In this document: one piece after another, positions 41,601 through 42,519 of the stretch | Layout: every line of letters begins with the position of its first letter | How positions within the stretch are numbered: the stretch's first letter is position 1 | Assembly (NCBI GenBank): GCA_041655255.1 | Contig: JBBAFS010000005.1 | Span: 1-42,519, forward strand | Direction of reading: 5' to 3' | Length of the DNA stretch: 42,519 nucleotides | Origin: JBBAFS01 sp041655255 | GTDB taxonomy: Bacteria; Spirochaetota; Spirochaetia; Sphaerochaetales; Sphaerochaetaceae | Notes under the pieces: model-generated | What the model saw: the letters and a program-made list of their open reading frames with translations, nothing else | The model's database searches: none | Told to the model about the DNA's origin: nothing | Program-made: the position numbers and the translations under genes

Positions 41601-42519
41601 ATGCATCCAGCACTATTGTTTATTGGCTTTTTCTTTTTTGCAGTTTCCTACAACTTATTAGGACCTTTAGCAACAAATCTCATGGCCTCCACAGGACTAT
41701 CTCTTTCCCAATCGGGATCTTTAGTGAGTTTTGTGCAACTTGGGTCTCTTATTGCAATGACTCTTTTTCTCACCCTCTTTAAACAACGATCTCAAAGTAC
41801 CATTGTCCGCTTAGGTTATTTTGTGATGTTTGTTGCACTCGGTTTAGTTTCATTACTACACGCTCACGCCCTTATTTTTATCGGATTTCTGTTTTTAGGA
41901 TTTGCCTCATTTTTAATTGATGGAGGATCCAACGCATTTTTATCGAGTGCCTATTACGATAAAAGAGCTCTTTATATCCCCCTTCTCCACTTTGCCTATT
42001 CATTAGGGGCAATTTCAACAGGATATATTATCATTCCCTTTAAAGGGGAGTTTTGGTATGTTGCCTATTTGATTGTTTCGCTTGTGATGTTAACGCTCTT
42101 AATTATAGGTCTTCTCTCTTACAAAAAAAGACCCGCTGAGCAACTTCATAAAGAAGAGAGAGTTCAGGCTCCTGTCTTACCAATATTAAAACAAAAGCCG
42201 TTTATTCTGTATACCATCGTTATTTTACTCTACATGGGAAGTCAGATTATTTGTTCTGCTTGGATTCCTGTCTATGTCGAAAGTGAGTTACACCAAGGAC
42301 CTGCAATTACCGGTACTAGTTTAACACTCTTTTGGTTTGGTATTGCTATAGCTCGCCTGATTAGTGGACCACTACTGCAAAGAGGGGTGAAACCATATAA
42401 CTTGGCACTGTACGGTCTGTTCTTAAGTGCCCTAAGTTTAGTAGGTGTTACTCAAACACAAAACATTGTGTTAGTCCTTATGTTAGTATGGTTGTGTGGA
42501 TTTTTTGCTGGGGCGAGTA
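41601..42519 (+). CDS. MFS transporter (C-terminus outside the window)
   Basis: A 306-codon fragment running off the right edge. It opens MHPALLFIGFFFFAVSYNLL, with GSLVSFVQLGSLIAM and LGFASFLIDGGSNAFLSSAY in the first half. About eight helices are seen, with a basic loop KKRPAEQLHKEERV in the middle (residues about 184-197) that separates the two halves. The pattern with GSNAF is that of FucP/sugar-type major facilitator family members. Substrate unknown. AAGGAG lies 6 bases upstream of the ATG. Divergent from the EAL gene. Confidence 0.85.
   Translation, partial: MHPALLFIGFFFFAVSYNLLGPLATNLMASTGLSLSQSGSLVSFVQLGSLIAMTLFLTLFKQRSQSTIVRLGYFVMFVALGLVSLLHAHALIFIGFLFLGFASFLIDGGSNAFLSSAYYDKRALYIPLLHFAYSLGAISTGYIIIPFKGEFWYVAYLIVSLVMLTLLIIGLLSYKKRPAEQLHKEERVQAPVLPILKQKPFILYTIVILLYMGSQIICSAWIPVYVESELHQGPAITGTSLTLFWFGIAIARLISGPLLQRGVKPYNLALYGLFLSALSLVGVTQTQNIVLVLMLVWLCGFFAGAS

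Noticed and set aside
1..42519. CRISPR arrays, tRNA or rRNA genes, insertion sequences, integrases
   Set aside because: I saw no regularly spaced repeats, no cloverleaf with a TTCRA loop in any gap, and no transposase or recombinase among the real genes.

Overview
This window is a densely packed bacterial chromosome segment of fairly low GC. Genes sit on both strands, mostly in tight operons with overlapping ATGA or few-base junctions. Outer-membrane-type proteins and a Lol-like export operon point to a double-membraned (diderm) cell. The mix of an Nqr/Rnf-type operon without nqrA, many cyclic-di-GMP proteins and a LolDE/LolA-like cassette fits a free-living spirochaete-like organism. That placement is an inference; no rRNA or marker gene is present to prove it.

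Layout. Positions 1-2857: a divergent pair, a truncated 'nitrous oxide-stimulated promoter' family gene and a large secreted metallopeptidase / beta-propeller / beta-barrel protein. 2907-6457: aconitase (acnA) facing a tandem universal stress protein. 6692-9359: a visibly AT-rich two-gene module on the minus strand, a Hanks-type protein kinase fused to a tRNA-guanine-transglycosylase-like (TGT/DpdA-like) barrel, followed by a small PD-(D/E)XK nuclease-like protein. This is the most unusual part of the window and a candidate defence or nucleic-acid-modification system. 9634-10923: manC. 11017-15833: a DUF72-imuB-dnaE2 translesion-synthesis operon behind a promoter whose spacer is a perfect 18-bp palindrome. 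15948-20270: nqrB-C-D-E-F without nqrA, plus a small unknown gene. 20274-23194: two diguanylate-cyclase-type sensors. 23360-27977: oxygen/redox genes (diiron metallo-beta-lactamase protein, flavin split-barrel protein), a long-chain acyl-CoA synthetase, and a DUF1858 / DUF438-hemerythrin-PAS pair. 28020-30044: pgl-zwf, the oxidative pentose-phosphate entry. 30212-33968: a small Xre regulator, a structured non-coding stretch, a PAS-GGDEF-HD-GYP protein and an EamA transporter. 34015-38836: an ABC/FtsX/FtsX/LolA-like/beta-barrel export operon. 38833-41526: an EAL phosphodiesterase. 41601-end: a truncated MFS transporter.

How it fits together. zwf/pgl supply NADPH and pentoses, aconitase feeds the TCA branch, and the Nqr-type complex couples NADH oxidation to ion pumping. 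The FDP-like and hemerythrin proteins suggest a microaerobic or oxygen-exposed anaerobic life. Four c-di-GMP turnover proteins with different sensor modules indicate heavy second-messenger control. Several genes (the 892-aa protein, manC, DUF72, pgl) have a -10 box placed so that transcription would start at or next to the start codon and lack a Shine-Dalgarno sequence, so leaderless mRNAs may be common here.
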